Assembly (NCBI RefSeq): GCF_016598615.1
Contig: NZ_CP066831.1
Location: 3,720,001-3,784,000 of the forward strand
Direction: 5' to 3'
Length of the DNA stretch: 64,000 nucleotides
Source: Streptomyces liliifuscus
GTDB lineage: Bacteria > Actinomycetota > Actinomycetes > Streptomycetales > Streptomycetaceae
Every line of letters begins with the position of its first letter. Positions within the stretch are counted from its first letter, which is position 1. The notes under the pieces were generated by a model that made no database searches, was not told the DNA's origin, and saw nothing but the letters and a program-made list of their open reading frames with translations. Shown one piece after another: positions 34,243-43,447 of this stretch. Both the position numbers and the translations under genes were made by a program.

Positions 34243-35394
34243 CTAGCTCACAACACCCTTCGCCGCCCCCGTCGCCGCCCCCTTGGTCGCCGACTTCGGG
34301 ATCGGGCGGTCGTTCTTGAGCGCGTCCCAGACCTGCTGGGACTTGGCCTTGAGGACGAGCACACGGTTCCCGTCGGCAGGGTCGTACTGCACCGGCATCG
34401 TCACCATGTTCATGTTGGCCGGGCTGATGCCCTTGAGCCCGTTGGCGAACGAGGCCAGATCCTTGACCGTGTCGAGGTCGGTATCGGTGGTGACGGTCTT
34501 CGTCGCGGTGTCCGCGAGGTCGAACAGCTTCTTCGGGCTGGTCAGTACGCCGATGTTCTTGACCTGTTCGACCAGGGCCTTGATGAACGCCTGCTGGAGC
34601 TGGATCCGGCCCAGGTCGGAGCCGTCGCCGACGCCGTGCCGGGTGCGGACCAGACCGAGTGCCTGCTTGCCGGTGAGCTGGTGCGTGCCGGCCTTCAGAT
34701 CGAGGTGGCTCTCCTCGTCCCGGATGCTCTTGGTCGTGGTGACCTTGACGCCGCCCAGTTCGTCGATGAGCTTCTGGAAACCGCTGAAGTCGACCTCGAT
34801 GTAGTGGTCCATGCGGATGCCGGTCATCGACTCGACGGTCTTCACGGCACAGGCGGCGCCGCCCGTCGAGTACGCGGAGTTGAACATCACCTGGGACCCG
34901 GCATCGTGCTCGACGCCCTTGCTGTCGGTGCACTCGGGCCGGTCCACGAGGGTGTCGCGGGGTATGGAGACCACGCTGGCCTTCTTGTGGCCCTCGTAGA
35001 CGTGCACGATCATCGCGGTGTCCGAGCGGGCACTGCCGTCGTCGACACCGCCGCCGAGCTTCTTGTTGCCGCCGGAGCGGGTGTCGGAGCCGAGTACGAG
35101 GATGTCCTGCGAGCCGTTGTCGACGTCCAGGGGCCGGTCGGTGCCGAGTGCCTGGTTGATGTCGACGCTCTTGATGTTGTCGTTGAGCTTGAAGTACATG
35201 AACCCGAGGCCCGTACCGCCCAGCACGACGACACCCGCGGCGGCCCAGGCCGTGATGACAAGCCCCTTGCGGCGCGTGCTCCGCGGCTTGCGGCGGCGGC
35301 CCTTGGCGCGGTTGCGCGGGGCGCTGGAACCGGAATCCTCCGGTGTACCGGGGCCTTCCGGTGTACCGGGTTCCGGCATGCTCTCGGCAGACAT
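34243..35394 (-). CDS. LytR-CpsA-Psr (LCP) family cell-wall glycopolymer transferase
   Basis: 383 residues. A disordered basic N-terminus is followed by one transmembrane helix near 45-68 and an extracellular LCP domain. Conserved acidic and Arg residues appear in ILVLGSDTRSG, ARSDTAMIVHV, SVVSIPRDTLV and LGLVRTRHGVGDGSDLGRIQ. It would attach teichoic acid or other polymers to peptidoglycan. ATG 35394 has AGGAG four bases upstream. It is downstream of rho on the same strand. Confidence 0.93.
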   Translation of the reverse strand: MSAESMPEPGTPEGPGTPEDSGSSAPRNRAKGRRRKPRSTRRKGLVITAWAAAGVVVLGGTGLGFMYFKLNDNIKSVDINQALGTDRPLDVDNGSQDILVLGSDTRSGGNKKLGGGVDDGSARSDTAMIVHVYEGHKKASVVSIPRDTLVDRPECTDSKGVEHDAGSQVMFNSAYSTGGAACAVKTVESMTGIRMDHYIEVDFSGFQKLIDELGGVKVTTTKSIRDEESHLDLKAGTHQLTGKQALGLVRTRHGVGDGSDLGRIQLQQAFIKALVEQVKNIGVLTSPKKLFDLADTATKTVTTDTDLDTVKDLASFANGLKGISPANMNMVTMPVQYDPADGNRVLVLKAKSQQVWDALKNDRPIPKSATKGAATGAAKGVVS

Positions 35395-35691
35395 GTGCTC
35401 CTCTAGTCCTCGTACGTTCGGTTACCCCCTGCAGTCAGGGTCAGGCGTGGTCATCTGCCGCGACGTCTCTGTCAGGACCCGTCCGGTCAGACGTTGAAAC
35501 CGAAAAAAGGGTTGCACGACGTGCTGTGACCGCGCTGTGGATCAACGAACACGCTGAGTGAGGTGCGGGGCGGACCGTCCAGCGCTCACCTGGGCTTTCG
35601 ACGGCGGACGGCGTGCTTCCGCGAGGACGTGGCGCTCTTCACATCTGTGGCGAAGGTCTCTCCACCGCCCATTTCACCGGGGCTCCGACAA

Positions 35692-35734
35692 CGCGAAGGG
35701 CCACCCCCGTTGCGTACAGAGGTGGCCCTTCGCG
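35692..35734 (-). terminator. Terminator downstream of rho
   Basis: A perfect 14-bp stem (CGCGAAGGGCCACC at 35692-35705 with 35721-35734) and 15-nt loop lie 28 bp past the rho stop. The rest of the 367-bp gap 35395-35761 should contain the LCP gene promoter; I see no other element. Confidence 0.85.
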
Positions 35735-35761
35735 TAACCGGCCGGGCCGGCTGTGGATCCG

Positions 35762-37795
35762 TCAGTCGTTGCCGTTGCCGGGCATCGGCGTCGTCTTCTG
35801 GATCTGCAGCAGGAACTCGGCGTTCGACTTCGTCTGCTTCATCTTGTCCAGGAGCAGCTCGATCGCCTGCTGCTGGTCGAGCGCGTGCAGCACGCGACGC
35901 AGCTTCCAGGTGATGGCGAGCTCGTCGCTGCCGAGCAGGATCTCTTCCTTACGGGTACCGGACGCGTCGACGTCCACCGCGGGGAAGATGCGCTTGTCGG
36001 CGAGCTTGCGGTCGAGCTTGAGCTCGGCGTTGCCGGTGCCCTTGAACTCCTCGAAGATGACCTCGTCCATGCGCGAGCCGGTGTCGACCAGCGCGGTGGC
36101 CAGGATCGTCAGCGAGCCGCCGTCCTCGATGTTGCGCGCGGCACCGAAGAAGCGCTTCGGCGGGTACAGCGCGGTCGAGTCGACACCACCGGACAGGATG
36201 CGGCCGGAGGCCGGGGCGGCGAGGTTGTACGCACGGCCCAGACGCGTGATCGAGTCGAGCAGTACGACGACGTCGTGACCCAGCTCCACCAGACGCTTGG
36301 CACGCTCGATGGCGAGCTCGGCGACCGTGGTGTGGTCCTCGGCCGGACGGTCGAAGGTCGAGGAGATGACCTCGCCCTTCACCGACCGCTGCATGTCGGT
36401 GACCTCTTCCGGACGCTCGTCGACCAGGACGACCATCAGGTGGCACTCGGGGTTGTTGTGCGTGATCGCGTTGGCGATCGCCTGCATGATCATGGTCTTG
36501 CCGGTCTTCGGCGGGGCCACGATCAGACCGCGCTGGCCCTTACCGATCGGCGCGACGAGGTCGATGATGCGGGTGGTCAGCACGCCCGGGTCGGTCTCCA
36601 GACGGAGCCGGTCCTGCGGGTAAAGGGGCGTCAGCTTGTTGAACTCCGGGCGGCCACGGCCGGATTCGGCGGCCATGCCGTTCGCGGAGTCGAGGCGGAC
36701 CAGCGCGTTGAACTTCTCGCGGCGCTCGCCGTCCTTGGGCTGACGGACCGCGCCGGTGACGTGGTCACCCTTGCGCAGACCGTTCTTGCGGACCTGGGCG
36801 AGGGAGACGTACACGTCGTTCGGGCCGGGCAGGTAGCCCGACGTACGAATGAACGCGTAGTTGTCGAGGATGTCCAGGATGCCCGCGACGGGGATCAGGA
36901 CGTCGTCGTCGGCGAGCTGCGGCTCGTTGGCGCCGAACTCGTCGCGGCCACGACGGCCACGGCGGTCCCGGTAACGACCGCGGCGGCCGCGGCGGCCACC
37001 CTCGAAGTCGTCGTCGTCCTGGGGTCCGTTGTCACGCTGGCGGTCCTGGCGGTCCTGACGACCGCCGCCCTGCTGCTGACCGCCCTGACGGTCCTGGCGG
37101 TCCTGACGCTGCTGGTTGCCGCCACCCTGGCCGCCGCCGCCCTGCTGCTGCTCGTCGCCCTTGCCACGGCGGTCGCGGTCGCGGCCACCACGGTCACGGT
37201 CGCCGCGGTCACGGCGGTCGCGGCGGCCCTGACGGCCCTCGCCGCCGTCACCGGCGTCGCCCTTGGCCTCGCCCTGGGACTGGGCGGGCGTCTCGGCCTT
37301 CGGCTCGCTCTTCGCCTCGGCGGTGACCGTCTCGGGGCTGCCGGCCTCGGAGGTCGCGCGGCGCCGGCGGCGCTCGGCCGGGGCGTCGTCACTCGCGGGC
37401 TGGCCGGGGATCTCGATCTGCTGCTGTGCCACGGCCTTCTCGGCCTTGACCTCCGCCTTCTTGTCGGCGGGAGCGGCGTCGTCGCCCGTACGAGCCTTGG
37501 AGGTGGCCCGGCGCTTCGGCTTGGTCTCGGTGGCGGTCTCGGCCTTGGCCGGAGCACCCCCGCCCGCCTGCGCCTCCTTGATGACCTCGATCAGCTGGCT
37601 CTTGCGCATCCGCGCGGTGCCCCTGATGCCGAGGCCGGATGCGACCTGCTGCAGCTCGGCCAGCACCATGCCCTCGAGGCCGGTACCGCGGCGCCGACGG
37701 GAGCCGGCACCGGTGGCAGGCGCGGAGGCGTCCGTGGCGGGCGCAGCAGCGGTCTCCTCGACACGTGCGCCCATCAGATCGGTGGTGTCGCTCAC
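35762..37795 (-). CDS. rho: Transcription termination factor Rho, actinobacterial long form
   Basis: 677 residues against ~420 in E. coli. A Rho-N SAP-like segment (GMVLAELQQVASGLGIRG) lies at about 40-75. A ~200-residue insertion follows: first Ala/Glu/Lys-rich, then a striking Arg-Asp-Arg-Gly/Gln-rich tract. The cold-shock-type RNA-binding domain (VAGILDILDNYAFIRTSGYL) and the RecA-type ATPase with P-loop APPKTGKT and Walker B DVVVLLDSITRL complete it. It is a hexameric RNA helicase that ends transcription. The insertion, typical of Micrococcus/Streptomyces Rho, adds RNA binding for GC-rich transcripts. Confidence 0.96.
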   Translation of the reverse strand: MSDTTDLMGARVEETAAAPATDASAPATGAGSRRRRGTGLEGMVLAELQQVASGLGIRGTARMRKSQLIEVIKEAQAGGGAPAKAETATETKPKRRATSKARTGDDAAPADKKAEVKAEKAVAQQQIEIPGQPASDDAPAERRRRRATSEAGSPETVTAEAKSEPKAETPAQSQGEAKGDAGDGGEGRQGRRDRRDRGDRDRGGRDRDRRGKGDEQQQGGGGQGGGNQQRQDRQDRQGGQQQGGGRQDRQDRQRDNGPQDDDDFEGGRRGRRGRYRDRRGRRGRDEFGANEPQLADDDVLIPVAGILDILDNYAFIRTSGYLPGPNDVYVSLAQVRKNGLRKGDHVTGAVRQPKDGERREKFNALVRLDSANGMAAESGRGRPEFNKLTPLYPQDRLRLETDPGVLTTRIIDLVAPIGKGQRGLIVAPPKTGKTMIMQAIANAITHNNPECHLMVVLVDERPEEVTDMQRSVKGEVISSTFDRPAEDHTTVAELAIERAKRLVELGHDVVVLLDSITRLGRAYNLAAPASGRILSGGVDSTALYPPKRFFGAARNIEDGGSLTILATALVDTGSRMDEVIFEEFKGTGNAELKLDRKLADKRIFPAVDVDASGTRKEEILLGSDELAITWKLRRVLHALDQQQAIELLLDKMKQTKSNAEFLLQIQKTTPMPGNGND

Positions 37796-38180
37796 GAAGG
37801 GTCCTTCCCTGGAGCGGACGTCGGCCTGTCTGGCTCGGCGACCGGTTGTGCTGTCCGACAGTGGTCCTTGCTGTGTGGACCGTGCCGGGGCGGTGGTCCG
37901 CCAAAAGGCGGAGGGAATTTCTGGGATGGCGATTCCCGGGGCCGGGGCACTGAGGTTCCGTGTCCATCGGCTCGGTCACGCCGGTTCCGGAGCGTGCTCA
38001 GCACCGCTCAGCGCGTAGCACCCAATGCATGGCACAAAGCGATTTGGGGGGCTCCCGGAAGAATGGTTGTCCCGGACGGGGACGTGAAGCACCTCGCCAT
38101 GGTGGGGTCGGGTGCAGACTTGAGGTTAACACTACCGGATCCAACAAACATTCCCCCTCTCGAAATCCGGCGACCGTGTG
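37796..38180 (-). other. 385-bp rho upstream region, probable long 5' leader
   Basis: No gene is visible between thrB and rho. The region nearest rho is GC-rich and contains the palindrome CTGTCCGACAG near 37850. An AT-richer patch at about 38118-38160 is the best promoter candidate. If transcription starts there, rho has a ~300-nt leader, as in other bacteria where Rho autoregulates by attenuation in its leader. This is inference. Confidence 0.4.
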
Positions 38181-39098
38181 TCACGGAGCAAGCGGCAGCA
38201 CGCTCGCCCCCGTGGCGTCGAGGCCCAGCCGGTTGGCCGCCCAGCCCTCGCCCGCCAGTCGTGCGACTTTGTCGGCCGCGGTGTCGGCGGCGAGCGCGAG
38301 CACGGTGGGCCCGGCGCCGGAGATCACCGCGGGAATTCCGTCGGCCCGCAGCCGCTCCACCAGCGCCGCGCTCTCCGGCATGGCCGGGGCGCGGTACTCC
38401 TGGTGCAGTCGGTCCTCGGTGGCGGGCAGCAGCAGCTCGGGGCGCCTGGTCAGGGCCTCGACAAGCAGTGCGGCGCGGCCCGCGTTGGCTGCCGCGTCGA
38501 CGTGCGGAACGGAGCGCGGAAGCAGTCCTCGCGCGGTCTCCGTCAGGACCGGCTTGGCCGGTACGAAAACCACCGGAACGATGGAATCGGCGGGTTCCAT
38601 CCTGATGGCGCGCGCCGATCCGCCCTCCATCCAGGACAGCGTGAAGCCGCCCAGCAGACACGCCGCGACGTTGTCGGGGTGGCCCTCGATCTCCGTCGCG
38701 AGCTCCAGCAGCGCCTCGTCGTCGAGCTTGCTGTCCCCGCCTATGGTCACAGCGCGTGCGGCGACGATGCCCGCGCAGATGGCCGCCGACGAGGAGCCGA
38801 GGCCCCGGCCGTGCGGGATGCGGTTGGCGCAGACGATCTCGAGACCGCGCGGCTGTCCGCCGAGCAGATCGAAGGCGGTGCGCAGGGAGCGTACGAGCAG
38901 GTGGTTCTCGTCGCGTGGGAGCGTCTCGCTGCCCTCGCCTGCGATGTCGATGTTCAGTCCGGAGTCGGCCACCCGGACGACCACGTCGTCGTACAGCCCC
39001 AGTGACAGACCGAAGGCGTCGAAGCCCGGGCCGAGGTTGGCACTGGTGGCGGGGACGCGCACCCGGACGGCGGCGGCGCGGAACGCTGGACCGGCCAT
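38181..39098 (-). CDS. thrB: Homoserine kinase
   Basis: 305 residues from ATG 39098. The GHMP-kinase motifs are VPATSANLGPGFDAFGLSL at the N-terminus, the ATP loop PHGRGLGSSSAAICAGIV, and GAGPTVLALA near the C-terminus. It phosphorylates homoserine for threonine synthesis, between Hom and ThrC products. It lies downstream of thrC but is separated by a 398-bp gap containing a large inverted repeat. Confidence 0.95.
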   Translation of the reverse strand: MAGPAFRAAAVRVRVPATSANLGPGFDAFGLSLGLYDDVVVRVADSGLNIDIAGEGSETLPRDENHLLVRSLRTAFDLLGGQPRGLEIVCANRIPHGRGLGSSSAAICAGIVAARAVTIGGDSKLDDEALLELATEIEGHPDNVAACLLGGFTLSWMEGGSARAIRMEPADSIVPVVFVPAKPVLTETARGLLPRSVPHVDAAANAGRAALLVEALTRRPELLLPATEDRLHQEYRAPAMPESAALVERLRADGIPAVISGAGPTVLALAADTAADKVARLAGEGWAANRLGLDATGASVLPLAP

Positions 39099-39339
39099 CG
39101 CTCGATGACTCTCCTTGAGCTTGAGCTGCGAGATTGTCGAAATCCTGCGAGACATACGGAAAATGCGGAAGACCCGGAGGCCGCAGGGACGGCGCGGCAC
39201 CGCGGCATATGCGGCGGGCGGGTTCGGTACAGCCTATCGAAGGAAGGTTCTGTGGCGACATAGGGCGCACAGGAGGCGCACGATGCGTGTCGTAAGCCCC
39301 TCGTGCACCCCCCCTTTTTTTGGAGCTCGGTTCGCCTCC

Positions 39340-39432
39340 GGGGCGCAAAAGCCTGTGTCGAGACGGCGATCGTGCTCGACCCTCCTTCGTCGGGCGCTCC
39401 GCGCGTTCGCCGTCTCGACACAGGCGCGCCCC
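39340..39432. repeat. Large inverted repeat in the thrC-thrB gap
   Basis: GCCTGTGTCGAGACGGCGA (39351-39369) is the exact reverse complement of 39407-39425. An outer stem GGGGCGC (39340-39346) pairs with GCGCCCC (39426-39432), the left side having four extra A bases. The loop is 37 nt. It lies in the 398-bp gap 39099-39496 just past the thrC stop and could be a terminator separating thrC from thrB, or a dispersed palindrome. A C7T7 run at about 39310 lies beside it. Confidence 0.75.
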
Positions 39433-39496
39433 TTCGGCTCACTCGCTGTTGGTGGGCCGGTGTTGGTGTCGGGCTTTGCCAGGCCGAGGTCCCGTG

Positions 39497-40555
39497 TTAC
39501 GCGAGGCCTAGGCGTTCTGCGGCCGTTGCCGCGTCTACCGGGACCGTGACCGGCTGCGGTGCGCCCGCGACGGCCCAGTCGGGGTCCTTGAGGCCGTTTC
39601 CGGTCACCGTGCAGACGATGCGCTGGCCCGGGTCGACCTTGCCCTGCTCGGCGGCCTTGAGCAGACCTGCGACCGAGGCCGCGGAGGCGGGCTCGACGAA
39701 GACACCCTCCTGAGCGGCCAACAGGCGGTAGGCGCGCAGGATCTCACGGTCCGTCACCTCGTCGATGAAGCCGCCCGACTCGTCCCGCGCGGCCAGTGCG
39801 AACTTCCACGAGGCCGGGTTGCCGATGCGGATCGCGGTGGCGATCGTCGAGGGGTCCTTGACGACCTCGCCGCGCACGATGGGCGCGGAACCGGACGCCT
39901 GGAAGCCCCACATGCGCGGGGTCTGCCTGGCGATGCCGTCGGCGGCGTACTCGGTGTACCCCTTCCAGTACGCGGTGATGTTGCCCGCGTTGCCCACCGG
40001 GAGGACGTGGATGTCGGGGGCGTCGCCCAGCATGTCCACGATCTCGAAGGCGGCGGTCTTCTGCCCCTCGATACGCACCGGGTTCACCGAATTGACCAGC
40101 GCCACCGGGTAGTTGTCGGAGAGGCTGCGCGCCAGCGTGAGGCAGTCGTCGAAGTTGCCGTCGACCTGGAGGATCTTCGCGCCGTGCACGAGCGCCTGGC
40201 CCATCTTGCCGAGGGCGATCTTGCCCTGCGGGACGAGAACGGCACAGACCATTCCGGCGCGTACGGCATACGCGGCGGCGGAGGCCGACGTGTTGCCCGT
40301 CGAGGCGCAGATGACGGCCTTCGCGCCCTCCTCCTTGGCCCGTGTGATGGCCATGGTCATGCCGCGGTCCTTGAAGGACCCGGTGGGGTTGGCACCCTCG
40401 ACCTTGAGGTGGACCTCGCAGCCCGTGCGCTCGGAGAGCACCTGCGCCGGCACGAGCGGCGTGCCGCCCTCGCGCAGCGTCACGACCGGCGTGGTGTCGG
40501 ATACCGGCAGCCGGTCCCGGTACTCCTCGATGATTCCGCGCCACTGGTGGGTCAT
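39497..40555 (-). CDS. thrC: Threonine synthase
   Basis: 352 residues. The PLP lysine is Lys62 in EGANPTGSFKDRGM, and the phosphate-binding loop is PVGNAGNITAYWKGY. It converts O-phosphohomoserine to threonine. The length matches the short actinobacterial class. It starts 6 bp after the hom stop, so hom-thrC are cotranscribed. Confidence 0.97.
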   Translation of the reverse strand: MTHQWRGIIEEYRDRLPVSDTTPVVTLREGGTPLVPAQVLSERTGCEVHLKVEGANPTGSFKDRGMTMAITRAKEEGAKAVICASTGNTSASAAAYAVRAGMVCAVLVPQGKIALGKMGQALVHGAKILQVDGNFDDCLTLARSLSDNYPVALVNSVNPVRIEGQKTAAFEIVDMLGDAPDIHVLPVGNAGNITAYWKGYTEYAADGIARQTPRMWGFQASGSAPIVRGEVVKDPSTIATAIRIGNPASWKFALAARDESGGFIDEVTDREILRAYRLLAAQEGVFVEPASAASVAGLLKAAEQGKVDPGQRIVCTVTGNGLKDPDWAVAGAPQPVTVPVDAATAAERLGLA

Positions 40556-40561
40556 TGCTCG

Positions 40562-41863
40562 TTACTCTCCTTCAACCCGCATGATGCTGGCGACACCCCG
40601 CACGGTGTCGAGGTTGCGCAACGCCTCGACGGTCCCGTTGAGGGACGCGTCGGACGCGCGGTGCGTGACGACGACGAGAGAGGCCTCGCCGCCCCCGTCC
40701 TGTCGGCCTTGCTGCCGAACGGTATCGATCGAGACACCGTGCTCGGCGAAAACGGTCGCAACCTGGGCGAGAACACCCGGTTTGTCCGCCACATCGAGGC
40801 TGATGTGATAGCGGGTCACGACCTCGCCCATGGAGCTCACGGGCAGCTGGGTGTACGCCGAGTCGCCGGGACCGGTAGCACCGCTGAGCTTGTTGCGGCA
40901 GACCGCGACCAGGTCGCCGAGAACGGCGGAGGCGGTCGGCGCACCGCCGGCGCCCGGCCCGTAGAACATGAGCTGCCCGGCGGCGTCCGACTCGACGAAC
41001 ACGGCGTTGTACGCGCCGCGCACGGAGGCGAGGGGGTGGCTCAGCGGAATCATGGCGGGGTGCACGCGCGCGGTGACCGATCCCCCGTCGGCGGCCCGCT
41101 CGCAGATGGCGAGCAGCTTGATGGTGCAGCCCATCCGCTTCGCCGAGGCGAAGTCGGCGGCGGTGACCTCGGTCATGCCCTCGCGGTAGACGTCGTCGAG
41201 ACGCACGCGTGTATGGAAGGCGATGCCGGCGAGGATGGCGGCCTTGGCGGCGGCGTCGAACCCCTCGACGTCGGCGGTCGGGTCGGCTTCGGCGTACCCG
41301 AGCGCGGTGGCCTCGTCGAGAGCCTCCTGGTAGCCGGCCCCCGTCGAGTCCATCTTGTCGAGGATGAAGTTGGTGGTGCCGTTGACGATGCCCAGCACCC
41401 GGTTGACCTTGTCGCCGGCGAGGGACTCGCGCAGCGGGCGGATCAGCGGGATGGCACCGGCGACGGCGGCCTCGTAATAGAGGTCCCTGCCCTGCTCCTC
41501 GGCGAGTGCGTGCAGCGCGGCACCGTCCTGGGCGAGGAGCGCCTTGTTCGCGGAGACGACGGACGCGCCGTGCTCGAAGGCGGTGGTGATGAGCGTACGG
41601 GCGGGCTCGATACCGCCGATGACCTCGACGACGACGTCGATGTCCCCGCCCTTGACGAGCGCGGTGGCGTCGGTGGTGACGAGGGCGGGGTCGATGCCTT
41701 CACGCACCTTGGAGGGCCGGCGTACCGCCACACCCGCCAGTTCGACGGGGGCGCCGATGCGCGCGGCGAGATCGTCGGCGTGCGTCGTCATGATGCGCGC
41801 CACCTCTGAGCCGACAACCCCACAGCCCAGCAGCGCCACCTTCAGCGGACGCGTACGCATCAT
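40562..41863 (-). CDS. hom: Homoserine dehydrogenase
   Basis: 433 residues from the first of two adjacent ATGs (41863; 41860 is equally plausible), with GAGG upstream. The NAD(P) motif is LLGCGVVGSEV, the catalytic region KVNRVLGIVNGTTNFILDKM contains the family signature, and the C-terminal ACT domain (SLDVADKPGVLAQVATVFAE) confers threonine feedback control. It reduces aspartate semialdehyde to homoserine. The order lysA-hom-thrC-thrB is standard in Streptomyces. Confidence 0.96.
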   Translation of the reverse strand: MMRTRPLKVALLGCGVVGSEVARIMTTHADDLAARIGAPVELAGVAVRRPSKVREGIDPALVTTDATALVKGGDIDVVVEVIGGIEPARTLITTAFEHGASVVSANKALLAQDGAALHALAEEQGRDLYYEAAVAGAIPLIRPLRESLAGDKVNRVLGIVNGTTNFILDKMDSTGAGYQEALDEATALGYAEADPTADVEGFDAAAKAAILAGIAFHTRVRLDDVYREGMTEVTAADFASAKRMGCTIKLLAICERAADGGSVTARVHPAMIPLSHPLASVRGAYNAVFVESDAAGQLMFYGPGAGGAPTASAVLGDLVAVCRNKLSGATGPGDSAYTQLPVSSMGEVVTRYHISLDVADKPGVLAQVATVFAEHGVSIDTVRQQGRQDGGGEASLVVVTHRASDASLNGTVEALRNLDTVRGVASIMRVEGE

Positions 41864-42020
41864 CCGACCTCGTTTCCTCATACCGTCACGGTGGGACCAG
41901 TCTCACTCACCGGACGGGGGTTTCTATCCCTCGTCCGGATCGTGAGATGTCTATTTCATTTGCACGAGGGCGGCAGACAGGAGATCTTCCGCCCCGCTCA
42001 GCATTGTGCCGTCGTTCCTG

Positions 42021-43412
42021 TCAGCCGACGTCGAGACGCAGGAGGTCCTCCTCCGTCTCGCGGCGGACGATCACGCGCGCCTCGCCGTCGCGGACCGCGA
42101 CGACCGGCGGGCGCAGGGCGTGGTTGTAGTTGCTCGCCATCGAGCGGCAGTACGCACCGGTGGCCGGCACCGCGATGAGGTCGCCGGGCGCCAGGTCGGA
42201 GGGCAGGAAGGCGTCCTTCACGACGATGTCGCCGCTCTCGCAGTGCTTGCCGACGACGCGTACGAGCATGGGTTCGGCGTCGCTCGTACGGGAGACGAGC
42301 GCGACGCTGTACTCGGCGTCGTACAGCGCGGTGCGGATGTTGTCGGACATGCCGCCGTCGACGGAGACGTACGTACGCAGTCCTTCGAGGGGCTTGATGG
42401 TGCCGACCTCGTAGAGGGTGAAGGCGGTGGGTCCGACGATGGCGCGCCCGGGCTCGACGGAGATCCGGGGCGTGCGCAGCTTGGCGGCCTCGCACTCGCG
42501 CGTGACGATCTCGCCGAGCGCCTTGGCGATCTCGTGCGGCTCGCGCGGGTCGTCGTCGCTGGTGTAGGCGATACCGAGGCCACCGCCGAGGTCGATCTCG
42601 GGCAGCTCGACACCGTGCTCGTCACGGACGGCGGCGAGGAGGGCCACGACACGGCGCGCGGCGACCTCGAAGCCCGCCATGTCGAAGATCTGCGACCCGA
42701 TGTGGGAGTGGATGCCGATCAGTTCGAGCCCGTCGAGGGTCAGCGCCCGCCGTACGGCCTCGGCGGCCTGTCCGTCCGCGAGCGCGATGCCGAACTTCTG
42801 GTCCTCGTGCGCGGTCGCGATGAACTCGTGCGTGTGGGCCTCGACGCCGACGGTGACACGGATCTGCACGCGCTGCCGCTTGCCGAGCGACTGGGCGATG
42901 TGCGCGACGCGCACGATCTCCTGGAACGAGTCGAGGACGATCCGCCCGACACCGCTCTCGATGGCCTGGGTGATCTCGTCCGTCGACTTGTTGTTGCCGT
43001 GGAAGGCGATGCGGTCGGCGGGCATCCCGGCGGACAGGGCGGTGGTGAGCTCACCGCCGGAGCACACGTCGAGGTTGAGCCCCTCCTCGTGCAGCCAGCG
43101 CACGATGGCGCGGGAGAGGAACGCCTTGCCTGCGTAGAACACGTCGGCGTCGTTCCCGAAGGCGGTACGCCAGGCACGCGCCCGCGCCCGGAAGTCGGTC
43201 TCGTCGACGAAGTAGGCGGGCGTACCGAACTCCTCGGCGAGCGCGGCGACGCCGATCCCCCCGACGCTGACCTCACCGGCGTCCGTACGCGTGACGGTCT
43301 GCGCCCAGACCTTCGGGTCGAGGGCGTTCAGGTCGGCGGGCGGGGCGGAGTAGTGGCCCTCGGGCCAGACATCGGCGTGACGGGGCCCGGCGGGGTGTGC
43401 GGAACGGCTCAT
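42021..43412 (-). CDS. lysA: Diaminopimelate decarboxylase
   Basis: 463 residues. The PLP Schiff-base lysine is Lys96 in VFYAGKAFLS, with HGNNKS, GLEVIGIHSHIGSQI-like (LELIGIHSHIGSQIF) and the HCESGD motif following. It decarboxylates meso-DAP to lysine. It lies 157 bp upstream of hom and 35 bp downstream of nrtL, so partial cotranscription with nrtL is likely. Confidence 0.97.
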   Translation of the reverse strand: MSRSAHPAGPRHADVWPEGHYSAPPADLNALDPKVWAQTVTRTDAGEVSVGGIGVAALAEEFGTPAYFVDETDFRARARAWRTAFGNDADVFYAGKAFLSRAIVRWLHEEGLNLDVCSGGELTTALSAGMPADRIAFHGNNKSTDEITQAIESGVGRIVLDSFQEIVRVAHIAQSLGKRQRVQIRVTVGVEAHTHEFIATAHEDQKFGIALADGQAAEAVRRALTLDGLELIGIHSHIGSQIFDMAGFEVAARRVVALLAAVRDEHGVELPEIDLGGGLGIAYTSDDDPREPHEIAKALGEIVTRECEAAKLRTPRISVEPGRAIVGPTAFTLYEVGTIKPLEGLRTYVSVDGGMSDNIRTALYDAEYSVALVSRTSDAEPMLVRVVGKHCESGDIVVKDAFLPSDLAPGDLIAVPATGAYCRSMASNYNHALRPPVVAVRDGEARVIVRRETEEDLLRLDVG

Positions 43413-43447
43413 GACTGTATGGGCTTTCTCGGAGTTTCTGGAGACAT

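Noticed and set aside
35753..38605. 950-codon plus-strand frame opposite rho and thrB
   Set aside because: An antisense shadow of GC-rich coding sequence; rho has complete motifs on the minus strand, and no family is recognisable in the plus frame.
40007..41809. 600-codon plus-strand frame opposite thrC and hom
   Set aside because: Both minus-strand genes carry full catalytic signatures and lengths; the plus frame is a shadow.
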